The notes: a model not told the origin generated them from the letters alone. DNA of 64,000 nucleotides from Sphingomonas sp. MA1305 (GCF_016107325.1 NZ_RCVT01000002.1:868001-932000); one strand, 5' to 3'. Counted from the stretch's first letter, positions 47,169 to 56,061 are shown. Numbers and translations: made by a program.

Positions 47169-47290
47169 CGCTGTTGACCTTGTTGGCCCGGCGCGCCCAC
47201 CACGGCGTTGCCGGGCTTTTCGCGAGTGCTGCGGAGTGATCCTCCGCTCTCGCTACTGAAAAGATTGGCTAAACTTGGTCGCTCACCAAA

Positions 47291-47485
47291 TCAGCTAGCC
47301 AATGAGACGGCTTGGCGCTCGATGAAGGCTTCCACATCGCTTTTGATGAAGCCAACGCGACGCGGGCCAAGCTGGACCTTGCGCGGGAAGTCGGGGCGGC
47401 GGGAGTAGCGGCGAAGGGTCGGTTCGCTGATGGTCAGGCGCTCGCAAACTTGGGCGACGGTCAGGATCGTGATGGGTTCGGACAT
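47291..47485 (-). CDS. AlpA-like helix-turn-helix regulator/excisionase
   Basis: A 64-residue protein with LTVAQVCERLTISEPTLRRY followed by DFPRKVQLGPRRVGFIKSD and a final helix VEAFIERQ, the MerR-type fold of AlpA/Xis-like proteins. ATG 47485 has GGAGG 6 bases upstream. It may act as excisionase or as activator of the integrase, as AlpA does for P4-like elements. It sits just upstream of the primase on the same strand. Confidence 0.85.
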   Translation of the reverse strand: MSEPITILTVAQVCERLTISEPTLRRYSRRPDFPRKVQLGPRRVGFIKSDVEAFIERQAVSLAS

Positions 47486-47709
47486 GGGTTGCCTCCGGCG
47501 CGCCACTCGGGCGCGATCGATTACCGAAATGCTGGCTTCCCGCCTGCGAACGCCGTGTTGCCCACGGCTACGGCCTTCCCGGCCCGAACGCCGGAGGTGT
47601 AATCCATCCGGCTAGGTCAGCAACATGCAGGGTCGTGCATGAGGCGTCAAGACTGTCAGTTTTTTGGGCCCGGTTCAGCGGGCCCAATCGAAGGCATCCA
47701 AAAAGGGGC
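47486..47709. other. Intergenic region between AlpA-like gene and the 764-aa gene
   Basis: 224 bp without a gene. It includes the promoter side of the AlpA-like gene. A weak hairpin-like stretch GGGCCCGGTTCAGCGGGCCC at 47668-47687 follows TTTTTT and could terminate transcription from either side. Confidence 0.4.
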
Positions 47710-50004
47710 TCAAGCCAGCGCTGCGACTAGCGTGGGGTGTATAGTAAGCCGAACCTGCGGATTATTCTTGATTTTCACCGACAGATATTGCCGTTTGTAA
47801 CCGGTGTCAAAGATGTACCGCACTACTTCGTTCTCGATCACACCAATACTGCCGTTCCAAATCATGATATCTAAGAGTCTGTCTACGTCCTCCCGGTCAG
47901 GAATCGCTTTGCCACAGTAATAGCGGAACTTCTCCGGCGTTAGGTCGTCACCCTGCGTGAGCAGTTCGAATAGAAGTTCCGCCCCTGAAGGAAGAAGATC
48001 GACTATTTCACGATCTAAGTCTTCCAAAACCTGCCACCCGAGTTCCTTCAGGGCTGCCGTGTAATCCTGTTCCTCTATTGTAGACCGGCCAAAGGTGACG
48101 GCTCTCCGCCTTGCGGTCTCGAATAGCCTTATGAGATACCGCGGGCGCATCATGCTACCGTCCAGCAGGTACTCTATGACGGGCCGGCCCAGAACCGTCT
48201 GAACAGATGCTTCACTCCAAATCTGTTCCCAAGTCGAGGACAGGCTCTCTGCGCTAGACATTACTCTCTGCTTGAAAAGGGCCGCCATCAAGTCTCTGTC
48301 AGACCATTCCAAGCTCTGGACCGCGAGCTTGCCATAGTCTGCCATGCCGCGAACGAGAAACTCATATACGTCACTGCGAACGAAGATCGCCCAGCGGAAG
48401 TCGAGATTACGTTTCTGAAACTTACGGGAGATCTCTTGCATCGACTCAGTTAGGCCGACGACAATAAGGGCGTCATCCTCGTCAAAGCCGCCCGGTGTCC
48501 AAAACCGGTCGAGGTTATCGAGGAGGAAGAGAACGAAGCCTTTGAGACGCAGGTAGTCAAGAACATGGTCGCGGAGAAAGGCCACGTCCTGACCATATAT
48601 AATCTCCAGAACCTTAGATGAGTCGAGAGACTCTCGATCTTGGCTGTCTAACCCTGCCTCGCTAAAACGCTGGATGATGTTAGCCGAAAGTCGCTTAAGA
48701 CGTTCGGAGAAGTCGCCTCGTCCCGTGTCGACGCGGCGCTTGAAGGCGGATTCAAGCTTACGAAAGCCATCTGTAAGTCGGGCGTCTCGATAAGCCCGGA
48801 CTTCATCCTTTTCCAGCAGCTTGTATGCAATTTCCAGCCAGAGGACATACTCCCAAAAGGCAGCGATAACCTCCTTCCTTGCTCCGAACGCAAGTTGGTC
48901 GAGAATGAACTCCTTCATCTTTACCAACTGGTACCCATCGGGAATCAGGTCTATGACTATGTTCTGCTTGTCTGAGCGGCAGACGTCACGAGTCTGAAGG
49001 AAAACTGCGGTCTTTCCGCTTCCTTTGCGGCCCACTAGGACGTTTGCAGCGCCTGTGACCGTGCGCTGGTATGCGTCCGTCTCAAGAAATATGTCGCCCA
49101 AGGTCGCAGCCTCGTTCTCGGCCACGGGGTCGCCGCAGTGTAGAACCTCTAGGATATTCTGCGGCCGCTTTGTACGGGCAGCAACAAAGTCGTTCTGATG
49201 GTCGGCAACCCGCAGCCGGAAATCATTCACAAGGCTGTCGATTTCGTCGACCGACTTCCAACGGTCCGCCTGATCTTCCAAATCGAGAGGCAGCCTCAAG
49301 TTCTGGTGAGCGATGAGCAGGGCCGGGATGTTCCGGCCGCGTGCCAACCCGTAAATGAAGCAAGCACGTTGGTTGTTCCGGATTGCCGCGTCGCCTTCGG
49401 TACCGTCCCAAAATACGACGACCCCGTAGGATGACATTGCCTGCTCGTAAGCTTCGCTTGCGTTCAGGCGGCTCACCTCGGAGGGCGTGAAAGTCCGAAA
49501 CCTAATTCGGGCTATCTTCTTTATAGCGCTAGTTGCTCTGAGCGCGCTGTCTGTCGGCTTAGGTGGTTGAAGGACGAAAATCGGCTGATCTCGGTTCTTC
49601 TCGATCGACGGCCAACGCGGATTGTTGTCAGTGCGCCTCAGTGTCGAAGAGAGGGAAAGGGCCAAATCGTAACTGTCGTGCCCGAGCGTGTCGAGTAGAC
49701 CGACGTCCTTCACGGGACGAAAGTCGACGTGGGTCGACCGTATCAGCCGGATCGACTTGTTCGCTCCGATTGCATATCCAAGCTCGTACGTAACGTTCGC
49801 ATTCACTACCGAAATGTCGGCAACAACAGTGTCTGACTCCTCGATCCAGCTTTCTACAGACTTAGCGATGGGCGCGCCGCTGGTATCCTTGTCTGACCAG
49901 GGCACGACAGAGCGCTGTGGAGTCGTCGCGGCCCTGCAAGCCTCGCGAATGAGCTTGGATTGATACTCATTTGACGATGCATACGCGACGAATACGGCTG
50001 ACAT
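47710..50004 (-). CDS. TIR/deoxyribosyltransferase-like domains fused to Sll1717-type P-loop ATPase
   Basis: This 764-residue protein has an N-terminal domain (1-110) with VFVAYASSNEYQSKLIREA and ADISVVNANVTYELGYAIG. Glu74 sits where nucleoside 2-deoxyribosyltransferases and TIR-like NAD hydrolases place their catalytic Glu. A second, similar but Glu-less copy covers about 140-235 (FIYGLARGRNIPALLIAHQ). Residues 285-764 form a STAND-like ATPase: Walker A GRKGSGKT at 325-332, Walker B VLFLLDNLDRF near 491 and RWAIFVRSD near 538. It resembles proteins called 'P-loop ATPase, Sll1717 family'. A strong AGGAGGGGG precedes the start. Likely an abortive-infection-type defence protein. Confidence 0.8.
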   Translation of the reverse strand: MSAVFVAYASSNEYQSKLIREACRAATTPQRSVVPWSDKDTSGAPIAKSVESWIEESDTVVADISVVNANVTYELGYAIGANKSIRLIRSTHVDFRPVKDVGLLDTLGHDSYDLALSLSSTLRRTDNNPRWPSIEKNRDQPIFVLQPPKPTDSALRATSAIKKIARIRFRTFTPSEVSRLNASEAYEQAMSSYGVVVFWDGTEGDAAIRNNQRACFIYGLARGRNIPALLIAHQNLRLPLDLEDQADRWKSVDEIDSLVNDFRLRVADHQNDFVAARTKRPQNILEVLHCGDPVAENEAATLGDIFLETDAYQRTVTGAANVLVGRKGSGKTAVFLQTRDVCRSDKQNIVIDLIPDGYQLVKMKEFILDQLAFGARKEVIAAFWEYVLWLEIAYKLLEKDEVRAYRDARLTDGFRKLESAFKRRVDTGRGDFSERLKRLSANIIQRFSEAGLDSQDRESLDSSKVLEIIYGQDVAFLRDHVLDYLRLKGFVLFLLDNLDRFWTPGGFDEDDALIVVGLTESMQEISRKFQKRNLDFRWAIFVRSDVYEFLVRGMADYGKLAVQSLEWSDRDLMAALFKQRVMSSAESLSSTWEQIWSEASVQTVLGRPVIEYLLDGSMMRPRYLIRLFETARRRAVTFGRSTIEEQDYTAALKELGWQVLEDLDREIVDLLPSGAELLFELLTQGDDLTPEKFRYYCGKAIPDREDVDRLLDIMIWNGSIGVIENEVVRYIFDTGYKRQYLSVKIKNNPQVRLTIHPTLVAALA

Positions 50005-50096
50005 GTTTCCCCCTCCTGCGAAGGAGACACTATGGGGTTACCCCGAAAGCGCAAGCCAGCCGAGTTCACATTTGCCCATTTGGCTTGTGAGCCACC

Positions 50097-51386
50097 TTAC
50101 GCGAGAAAGGTGCTCCACCGGTTCGCGTAAGCCTGTCCTTCAACGGTCAAGTAGTCCGCCCATTGCTGCATAAGCTTCTTGCGGCGTTCGAAGGCGTCAC
50201 CACGCCTGTATGCCGCGACGGTTTTGTCGTTGATCGTATGAGCGAGCGCCTGTTCCGCGATCACGTCCGGATGCACGGTCGTTTCGGTAATCCAGTCGCG
50301 GAAGGCTGACCGGAAGCCATGCACGGTGAGCCCGTCGCCCCTCATGCCTCGCAGCATTTCCAGCATCGCCATGTTCGATAACGGCTGTTTGGCTCTCGCA
50401 CCGGGGAACACATAAGGATTGGCGTCCACGCGGGGCACTTGGTTCAGCAGTTCAAGCGCGATCGTAGAAAGGGGCACGCGGTGTTCACGCCCGGCCTTCA
50501 TGCGAGCCGCTGGGATCGTCCATACTGCGTTCTTCAAGTCAACCTCAGACCACGTCGCGTTTATCGTCTCATTGGTGCGGGTTGCGCACAGGATCGTGAG
50601 CGCGAGCGCGCGAGCCGAATAATCAGTTTTGGCAAGCAGGTCCGACATGAAGGCCGGAACGTCGTTCCAGTCCATTGCCTTGAAATGCGACTTAGCTTGC
50701 TTGCCGTTCAGCAACCGGTTGAGATTGTCTTTCCACTGAGCCGGATTGCGATGGTTGATCCATAGCGGTGCGGTTTTCTTGTCACCAAGCCCGAGAGCCT
50801 TCGCGGCGCTGATTACAATCTCAATGCGCGACCGGACGCGGGATGCTGTTTCGCGAGCGTTGCTCCATAGCGTGCCGGTTTTCCCGTTTCGGCTGTGCGG
50901 CTGTTCAAGGATCGCTTTGACGTCAGTTGTGGTGACGGTGTGGACTGGCTTGTCGCCAACGTGCGGATAAACGTAGCTCGCGAGCGTGTTCTCCCACTGC
51001 TGCGCATGCTTTTCGTTCTTCCATGCACCCTTGTTCGCAGCGATATAGTCTAGGGCGGCTTCCTTGAAGGTCAGTCCGGCCGAGCGCTGTTCGATTTCGG
51101 CGGGGCCGCCGCGCTCCGCGAGGGGATCGTCGCCAGCCTTCACTACCTCGCGCAGTCGTTCGACTTCCGCTTCCACTGCCTTGAGCGTTGCTGCTGTGGT
51201 GCCAGCGGGTGAGTAGCCCTCCAACGTCATCAGCCGCCGCTTGCCCTCCCGCGTGGTGTAGCGGAACGTCCATGTAGCGGAGCCGGACTTGCCGATCGCG
51301 AGATACAGGCCGCGTCCGTGCGCATGCAGTCCAGGCGATCGGGCGGCGACAAGCGAGGCGATTGCTTTAACGGTGAGTTGGCCCAT
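50097..51386 (-). CDS. int: Tyrosine recombinase/integrase (P4 type, DUF4102 arm-binding domain)
   Basis: This 429-residue integrase has an N-terminal arm-binding domain (1-90: DGRG-like GLHAHGRGLYLAIGKSGSAT, YTTREGKRRLMTLEGYSP), a core-binding SAM-like domain (105-215) and a catalytic domain. The catalytic domain has R in LCATRTNETINATW, HGFRSAFRDW, ALAHTI and the nucleophile Y in KTVAAYRRGD. It inserts the island into the tRNA-Ser 3' end. It stands beside attR, at the end away from the tRNA, and reads inward. Confidence 0.94.
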   Translation of the reverse strand: MGQLTVKAIASLVAARSPGLHAHGRGLYLAIGKSGSATWTFRYTTREGKRRLMTLEGYSPAGTTAATLKAVEAEVERLREVVKAGDDPLAERGGPAEIEQRSAGLTFKEAALDYIAANKGAWKNEKHAQQWENTLASYVYPHVGDKPVHTVTTTDVKAILEQPHSRNGKTGTLWSNARETASRVRSRIEIVISAAKALGLGDKKTAPLWINHRNPAQWKDNLNRLLNGKQAKSHFKAMDWNDVPAFMSDLLAKTDYSARALALTILCATRTNETINATWSEVDLKNAVWTIPAARMKAGREHRVPLSTIALELLNQVPRVDANPYVFPGARAKQPLSNMAMLEMLRGMRGDGLTVHGFRSAFRDWITETTVHPDVIAEQALAHTINDKTVAAYRRGDAFERRKKLMQQWADYLTVEGQAYANRWSTFLA

Positions 51387-51430
51387 TTGGCGGGTATCCT
51401 ATCGGTGAGTATCGTCCGCTGTCACTCACC
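51372..51430. promoter_or_regulatory. Integrase promoter region with GGTGAGT/ACTCACC heptamers
   Basis: GGTGAGT at 51372-51378 and 51404-51410 and its complement ACTCACC at 51424-51430 cluster at the integrase start. The same heptamer is found twice inside attL (40568, 40582) and once in the tRNA (40444). These are candidate arm-type binding sites for the integrase. Confidence 0.45.
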
Positions 51431-51585
51431 GGTCAGCGCTAACCAGCCGTTCGACGCTCTTGATCGCTCCTGTTTATTCATGTGCCGCAGCAATCGCACA
51501 AAGCTGCGGAATATCAGGTGCTTGCTGGGGCGTTGCTGGCGCTGGTGATTGCTGCTGACGGTTAGTGACCGCCAACCGTTAAGGA

Positions 51586-51599
51586 CTCCGTCTCCGCCA
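51586..51599 (+). other. attR (14-bp copy of the tRNA-Ser 3' end)
   Basis: CTCCGTCTCCGCCA, identical to the last 14 nt of tRNA-Ser. It lies 200 bp upstream of the integrase start and 107 bp before the first chromosomal gene. The other sequence of this 319-bp gap (51387-51705) shows no gene. Confidence 0.75.
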
Positions 51600-51705
51600 C
51601 CGCGCCAGCCGGTCGTGTCCGTAAGCCGTCGGCGTTGTCCCACCTGCCGTTTCCCGTGCATGCCATGGCCGTGGCAACGCTCCCGCCGCGATGGTAGGAT
51701 CGGCC

Positions 51706-52713
51706 ATGGTCGCTTGCTACCTCGTCTGGATCGCCGGTGCATGGGCGCAGGCCGCGGCGCCGTTGCCGCAACAGGCGCCGCCGGCGGCCGTGCCGCTGCG
51801 AATCGCGCCGGGTGAGGCGCAGATCGACGACACATTGGAGATCACCGGCGACAGCATCGCCGGCAAGCAGATCGACACGCGCATGGCGGTGGGGGTGACG
51901 GTCGACGGACATGGCCCCTATCGCTTCGTGGTGGACAGCGGCGCCGATCGATCGGTGATCGGCACACGGATCGCGCAGGGGCTGGCCCTGCCGGCGGCGA
52001 CGCCGGTGATGATGCACGACGTGGCGGGGGCGAGCCGGCGCGACACCGTGCTGATCAAGCGGCTAGGGATCGGCAGCGGCCTAATCGAGGATATCGCCGC
52101 ACCGACGCTGCCCGAGCCGATGCTGGGCGCCGAGGGACTGATCGGCATCGACGCCTTGCACGGCCAGCGGCTGATGCTCGACTTCGAGTCCAACGCCGTC
52201 ACGGTCGAAGACAGCCGCCGCGCGTTGCCGAGCCGGCCCGACGACATCGTCGTCACCGCGCGCCGCCGCGCCGGCCAATTGATCCTGACCCAAGCCCGGG
52301 CGAGCGGCGTCGGCATTCGCGCGGTGCTGGACACCGGTTCGCAACTGACGATCGGCAATCTGGCGCTGCGCGACGCGCTGGTCCGGCGCCATCGCCCCCC
52401 GATGCCGCTGACGTCGACCACGTTGATCAGCGTGACGGGGACGCGGATGACGGTGCCGGTGGCGCTGGTGGCGGAAATGCGGGTCGGCAGCATCGTGCTC
52501 CGCAACGTCGTGGTGGGGTTCGCGGATCTGCCGCCATTCGCCTTGTTCGGCCTCGGCGACACGCCCGCGATGCTCCTTGGTACAGACCTGATGAGCAGCT
52601 TCCGGCGCGTGTCGCTCGACTTCGCGTCGCGCAAGGTCCGCTTCCAGTTGCGCCGCTGCCCGGCCGGGACGGCGGCGACGGGCGCATGTGCGCGGCCGCC
52701 GGCTTCGCGATAA
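51706..52713 (+). CDS. Retropepsin-like aspartyl protease family protein, two domains
   Basis: A 335-residue exported protein (signal-like start, cleavage near AWAQA). It has two retropepsin-type repeats: FVVDSGADRSVIG near residue 80 and AVLDTGSQLTIGN near 205, each followed by a family glycine-rich strand (LIGIDALHGQRLMLDF; MLLGTDLMSSFRRVSLDF). Two catalytic Asp in one chain would form a complete site. Substrate unknown. ATG 51706 or 51691 may be the start. It is the first chromosomal gene after the island. Confidence 0.8.
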   Translation: MVACYLVWIAGAWAQAAAPLPQQAPPAAVPLRIAPGEAQIDDTLEITGDSIAGKQIDTRMAVGVTVDGHGPYRFVVDSGADRSVIGTRIAQGLALPAATPVMMHDVAGASRRDTVLIKRLGIGSGLIEDIAAPTLPEPMLGAEGLIGIDALHGQRLMLDFESNAVTVEDSRRALPSRPDDIVVTARRRAGQLILTQARASGVGIRAVLDTGSQLTIGNLALRDALVRRHRPPMPLTSTTLISVTGTRMTVPVALVAEMRVGSIVLRNVVVGFADLPPFALFGLGDTPAMLLGTDLMSSFRRVSLDFASRKVRFQLRRCPAGTAATGACARPPASR

Positions 52714-52783
52714 GACGTTGCGGGCGGGTTCAGTGGCAATACAGTGTAGCGAAGCGATGGGCTGCGGGAGAGGATGATGGGCG

Positions 52784-53551
52784 ATGTCGCGTAGCGATCG
52801 GACCGAAGCCGTGTTGGCGGACATGGACCGCATCTTTGGACCGCTCGTGGAGCGGCGGACGACGGCTGCAGCGGCGCGCCCGGCCGTGGTCGCCGGTCGC
52901 CAGCGGCGGCGTTCGCGCTGGTGGATGCTCGGTGCGCCGGCGCTGGTGCTGGTCGCTGGCACCGCATTGGGCCTGACCGCGATCCGCGAGGGATGGCAGC
53001 CGCCGGTGGCGGCGACCCGCTCGGCGACGCCCGATGCCTATCGTGTGCGGGCTCCCGCCATGGCAAGCCGGCCGAGCGGCGTGCCCGCCATGGTCGAGCC
53101 GGATAGCGTCGCCGCCGCCCCGGCGCCCGATGCGCGCAACACCGATGTCGATGCGCCGGCCGCCGTCGCGCGCGATGCTGACTCGCCGCCGAGCGATGCG
53201 CCGGCGATGCGCCCGCCGACGCGCACGATCGTCCCCGCAACACGGTCCGCGGCGGTCCGCGGTCCGGCGATCCAGCGCCGGCGCGACGGCGGCGTGACCG
53301 CGCCGGACTGCCCCCCGGGCAGCCTGGAGAATCGCTGCATCTATCAGGACGTGCTCGCGGCGCATAACCGCCTGTACCGCGCCTTCGAACGTGCCAAGGC
53401 GGACGGCGTCAGCAATCGCGACCTGACCGCCGTCACCCGACGCTGGCGCGACGCGCGCGACCGGGCCGAGGACGATCCGGACGGCGCGATCCGCCGCTAC
53501 AATCAGCTGGCCGATCAGCTGGACGACCTGCGTCAGGATGCACGGCCATGA
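52784..53551 (+). CDS. Hypothetical membrane-anchored protein
   Basis: This 255-residue protein has a basic cytoplasmic start (VVAGRQRRRSRW), one membrane helix (about 47-66: WWMLGAPALVLVAGTALGLT) and a long Ala/Pro-rich periplasmic linker. A C-terminal conserved-looking helical part has CPPGSLENRCIYQDVLAAHN and RLYRAFERAKADGVSNRDL. Two Cys there could pair. The stop overlaps the start of the phosphoesterase (ATGA). Function unknown. Confidence 0.7.
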   Translation: MSRSDRTEAVLADMDRIFGPLVERRTTAAAARPAVVAGRQRRRSRWWMLGAPALVLVAGTALGLTAIREGWQPPVAATRSATPDAYRVRAPAMASRPSGVPAMVEPDSVAAAPAPDARNTDVDAPAAVARDADSPPSDAPAMRPPTRTIVPATRSAAVRGPAIQRRRDGGVTAPDCPPGSLENRCIYQDVLAAHNRLYRAFERAKADGVSNRDLTAVTRRWRDARDRAEDDPDGAIRRYNQLADQLDDLRQDARP

Positions 53552-54378
53552 CGGACGCGGCATTGGATGCGGCGCCGCGCGCCGAAATCGTCTGGATGCG
53601 CGATCATCCCCCTTCGAGACGCGCGAAGTCGACCGGCGGGCGGGTGATCTACGCGATCGGCGATGTGCACGGCTGCTACGAACAGCTGGTCGCCCTGTTG
53701 GAGGCCATCGTCGCCGATATCGCCCAGGCGGATGGGGCGACGCCGGCATCGGTGATCCTCTGTGGCGATTATGTCGATCGCGGGCCCGATTCGGCCAAGG
53801 TGCTCGATGCCCTGGTGTGGCTGAGACGGCGGGCGCCGTTCGACGTGGCCTTCCTGCGCGGCAACCACGAGGCGATGTTGCTGCAATTCCTCGAGCGGCC
53901 CGACCAGGCCCTGCTGTGGCTGGAGCATGACGGGATCGGAACGCTCGCCTCCTATGGGGTCGAGGCTGGGCCGGACGAGGATTGCTACCAGCTCCGCGAT
54001 CGGTTGCTGGACGCGATGCCGGCGGCGCATCTCGCGCTGTTGCGCGCGCTGCCCGTGCGCCTGGTCCGCGGCGATTACGTCTTCGTCCATGCTGGGCTGA
54101 GGCCCGGGGTCGCGCTGGCGCGGCAGAGCGACGAGGATTGTCTGTGGATCGGCGACGACTTCCTGCGGCGGGATCGTCGGTTCGAAAAAATCGTCGTCCA
54201 CGGTCATAGCTGGCGATCGGATCGGCCGGAGGCGACGGACAACCGCATCGGCATCGACACCGGCGTCTACGCGACGGGGGTGTTGACCGCGGTTCGGCTG
54301 GACGGCGCCGGGATCGCCTTCGTGCAAGCGCGACGGACCCCGGAGGGCGCGGCGGAGATGGCCGACGATCACCGCTGA
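53548..54378 (+). CDS. Calcineurin-like metallophosphoesterase (serine/threonine phosphatase type)
   Basis: A 276-residue protein with the metal-binding motifs of PPP phosphatases: YAIGDVHGCYEQL, LCGDYVDRGPDSAKV, FLRGNHEAM, VFVHAGLRPG and VVHGHSW. It resembles bacterial PrpA/ApaH-type enzymes that remove phosphate from proteins or split dinucleotides; the substrate cannot be chosen from sequence. It is translationally coupled to the upstream membrane protein. Confidence 0.9.
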   Translation: MTDAALDAAPRAEIVWMRDHPPSRRAKSTGGRVIYAIGDVHGCYEQLVALLEAIVADIAQADGATPASVILCGDYVDRGPDSAKVLDALVWLRRRAPFDVAFLRGNHEAMLLQFLERPDQALLWLEHDGIGTLASYGVEAGPDEDCYQLRDRLLDAMPAAHLALLRALPVRLVRGDYVFVHAGLRPGVALARQSDEDCLWIGDDFLRRDRRFEKIVVHGHSWRSDRPEATDNRIGIDTGVYATGVLTAVRLDGAGIAFVQARRTPEGAAEMADDHR

Positions 54379-54421
54379 CCCCACATCGCATCCGCCGCGA
54401 CGGTTCCGACGTGGCGCGGTG

Positions 54422-55999
54422 TCAGCCGCGCTCGAACACCGGAGTCGGATCGCCGTGCGCGACGGTGGCGATACCGGCGGTCTGCAGCGGGGCGTCGGCG
54501 CGGGTGACATAGGGGACGGTGCGGAAGCTGGCCCGCCACGTGTCGCGGCTGACGTCGCAGAGTAGGTAGCCGCGGCGATCGTTGGTCCAGGCGAGATAGG
54601 GGTTGCGCGCGCGGATGCGCTCCTCGCCGTGGCGCTTGTCGGCGCCGTCGCCACCCGAGCTGATCGAGGTGCTGACAAATTCGGTCGCGACGCTGCGCCC
54701 GGTGCCGCCGTCGCGGCGCAGCTGACCGGCGTAGTTCTGATGTTCGTCGCCGGTCAGCACGATTGCGCCCGGCACGCCGTCAAGCATCGCGAGAATGCGC
54801 TCGCGTGGATGATCATAGCCGCCCCAGCTGTCCATGTTGCGGATCGCGGCCGGCTCGTCGGCGGTGCGGCGATCCAGCGGCATCATCATCACCTGTTGTG
54901 CCAGCACCTGCCAGCGCGCCGCCCGCTGCTTGATCGCATCGCCAAGCCAGGCTTCCTGCTTCAGGCCCATCACTTGCGCCTTTGGATCGGCGACGCCCGT
55001 GCAGATCGTGCGGAAACCGTCGCCGCACGGCTGGTCGGTACGGAACTGGCGCGTGTCGAGCAAATGCAGGTCGAGCAAGTCGCCGACCAGCGCGCGGCGA
55101 TAGAGCTGCATGCCGCCGCCAGCGGGGAAGGCGCTGCGGCGCATCGGCATGTTCTCGTAATAGGCCTGGAAAGCGGCGGCGCGGCGCAGGGCGAACACCT
55201 CCGGCGCGTCGCCTTCCTGATCAATCAGGCCGACCCAATTATTCTCCACCTCATGGTCGTCGAAGGTGGTGAACCAGGCGGCAGCCGCATGCGCCGCCTG
55301 CAGATCGGGATCGAGCTTGTACTGGGCATAGCGGCGCCGATAGTCGGCAAGGTCGAACAACTGCTGCCCGGCATGGGCGCGGACGAAGGGCGCCGGCTTG
55401 CCGTCATAGCCGATCGCCGTCGGCGAGCCGCGCCCTTCGTAGATGTAGTCGCCGTAATGGAAGACGAAGGCAGGATCCTCGCCGGCGAGATGGCGATAGG
55501 CGGTGTAGAGGCCGTGTTCGTAATTCTGGCAGCCGGCAACCGCGAACCGCAGCCGGTCGAGCCGCGTGCCGGCGGCGGGCAGGGTGCGCGCCCGACCGGC
55601 GATCGAGCGTTCGCGGCCGACGGTGAAGCGATACCAATAGGGACGGTCGGGCAACAGGCCGGTGACCTCGACATGCACCGAATGGCCGAGGTCGGGCAGC
55701 GCCAGCGCGGTGCCGTGCGCCACCCGGTTCGCAAATTGCTCGTCGGCAGCGACCTCCCAGGCGACCTCGACGGGCTGCATCGGCATGCCGGCATGGTCGT
55801 CGAGCGGCGCGGGGGCGAGCCTGGTCCAGATCACGAAGCCGTCGGATGCGGGGTCTCCCGCGGCGATGCCGAGCTGGAACGGATAGGCAGCGAACAGCTG
55901 TTGCGCGCGCAGCACCGCCGGCGCGGCGAGCAAGGCGCCGCCGGCGGCGAGCAGGGTGCGGCGCGACAGTGGTGCGGTGGCGGGGAGGATCGTGGTCAT
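54422..55999 (-). CDS. phoD: Alkaline phosphatase D family protein
   Basis: A 525-residue exported enzyme with a Tat-type signal (SRRTLLAAGGALLAAPAVL). PhoD motifs include QNYEHGLYTAYRHLAG, FVFHYGDYIYEG, FTTFDDHEVENNWVG and IVLTGDEHQNYAG, which bind Ca and Fe. It releases phosphate from phosphodi- and monoesters in the periplasm. The stop lies 43 bp from that of the convergent phosphoesterase. Confidence 0.94.
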   Translation of the reverse strand: MTTILPATAPLSRRTLLAAGGALLAAPAVLRAQQLFAAYPFQLGIAAGDPASDGFVIWTRLAPAPLDDHAGMPMQPVEVAWEVAADEQFANRVAHGTALALPDLGHSVHVEVTGLLPDRPYWYRFTVGRERSIAGRARTLPAAGTRLDRLRFAVAGCQNYEHGLYTAYRHLAGEDPAFVFHYGDYIYEGRGSPTAIGYDGKPAPFVRAHAGQQLFDLADYRRRYAQYKLDPDLQAAHAAAAWFTTFDDHEVENNWVGLIDQEGDAPEVFALRRAAAFQAYYENMPMRRSAFPAGGGMQLYRRALVGDLLDLHLLDTRQFRTDQPCGDGFRTICTGVADPKAQVMGLKQEAWLGDAIKQRAARWQVLAQQVMMMPLDRRTADEPAAIRNMDSWGGYDHPRERILAMLDGVPGAIVLTGDEHQNYAGQLRRDGGTGRSVATEFVSTSISSGGDGADKRHGEERIRARNPYLAWTNDRRGYLLCDVSRDTWRASFRTVPYVTRADAPLQTAGIATVAHGDPTPVFERG

Positions 56000-56061
56000 G
56001 GCGCGGACCTGCGCGCCGAATGTTGCACGGCCGTGACCCCGGCCGCCGCGGCGGGGGCCCG

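Larger units (their letters stand above)
40511..51599. mobile_element. Integrated island in tRNA-Ser (satellite-like, about 11 kb)
   Basis: The last 14 nt of tRNA-Ser, CTCCGTCTCCGCCA (40511-40524), recur at 51586-51599, next to a tyrosine integrase. Everything in between is on the minus strand and less GC-rich than the flanks. Content is integrase, AlpA-like regulator, prim-pol/helicase, a small-gene operon and two large accessory genes. No portal, capsid, tail or large terminase gene is present, so it is not a complete prophage; the layout fits a phage satellite or integrative island. Confidence 0.82.
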
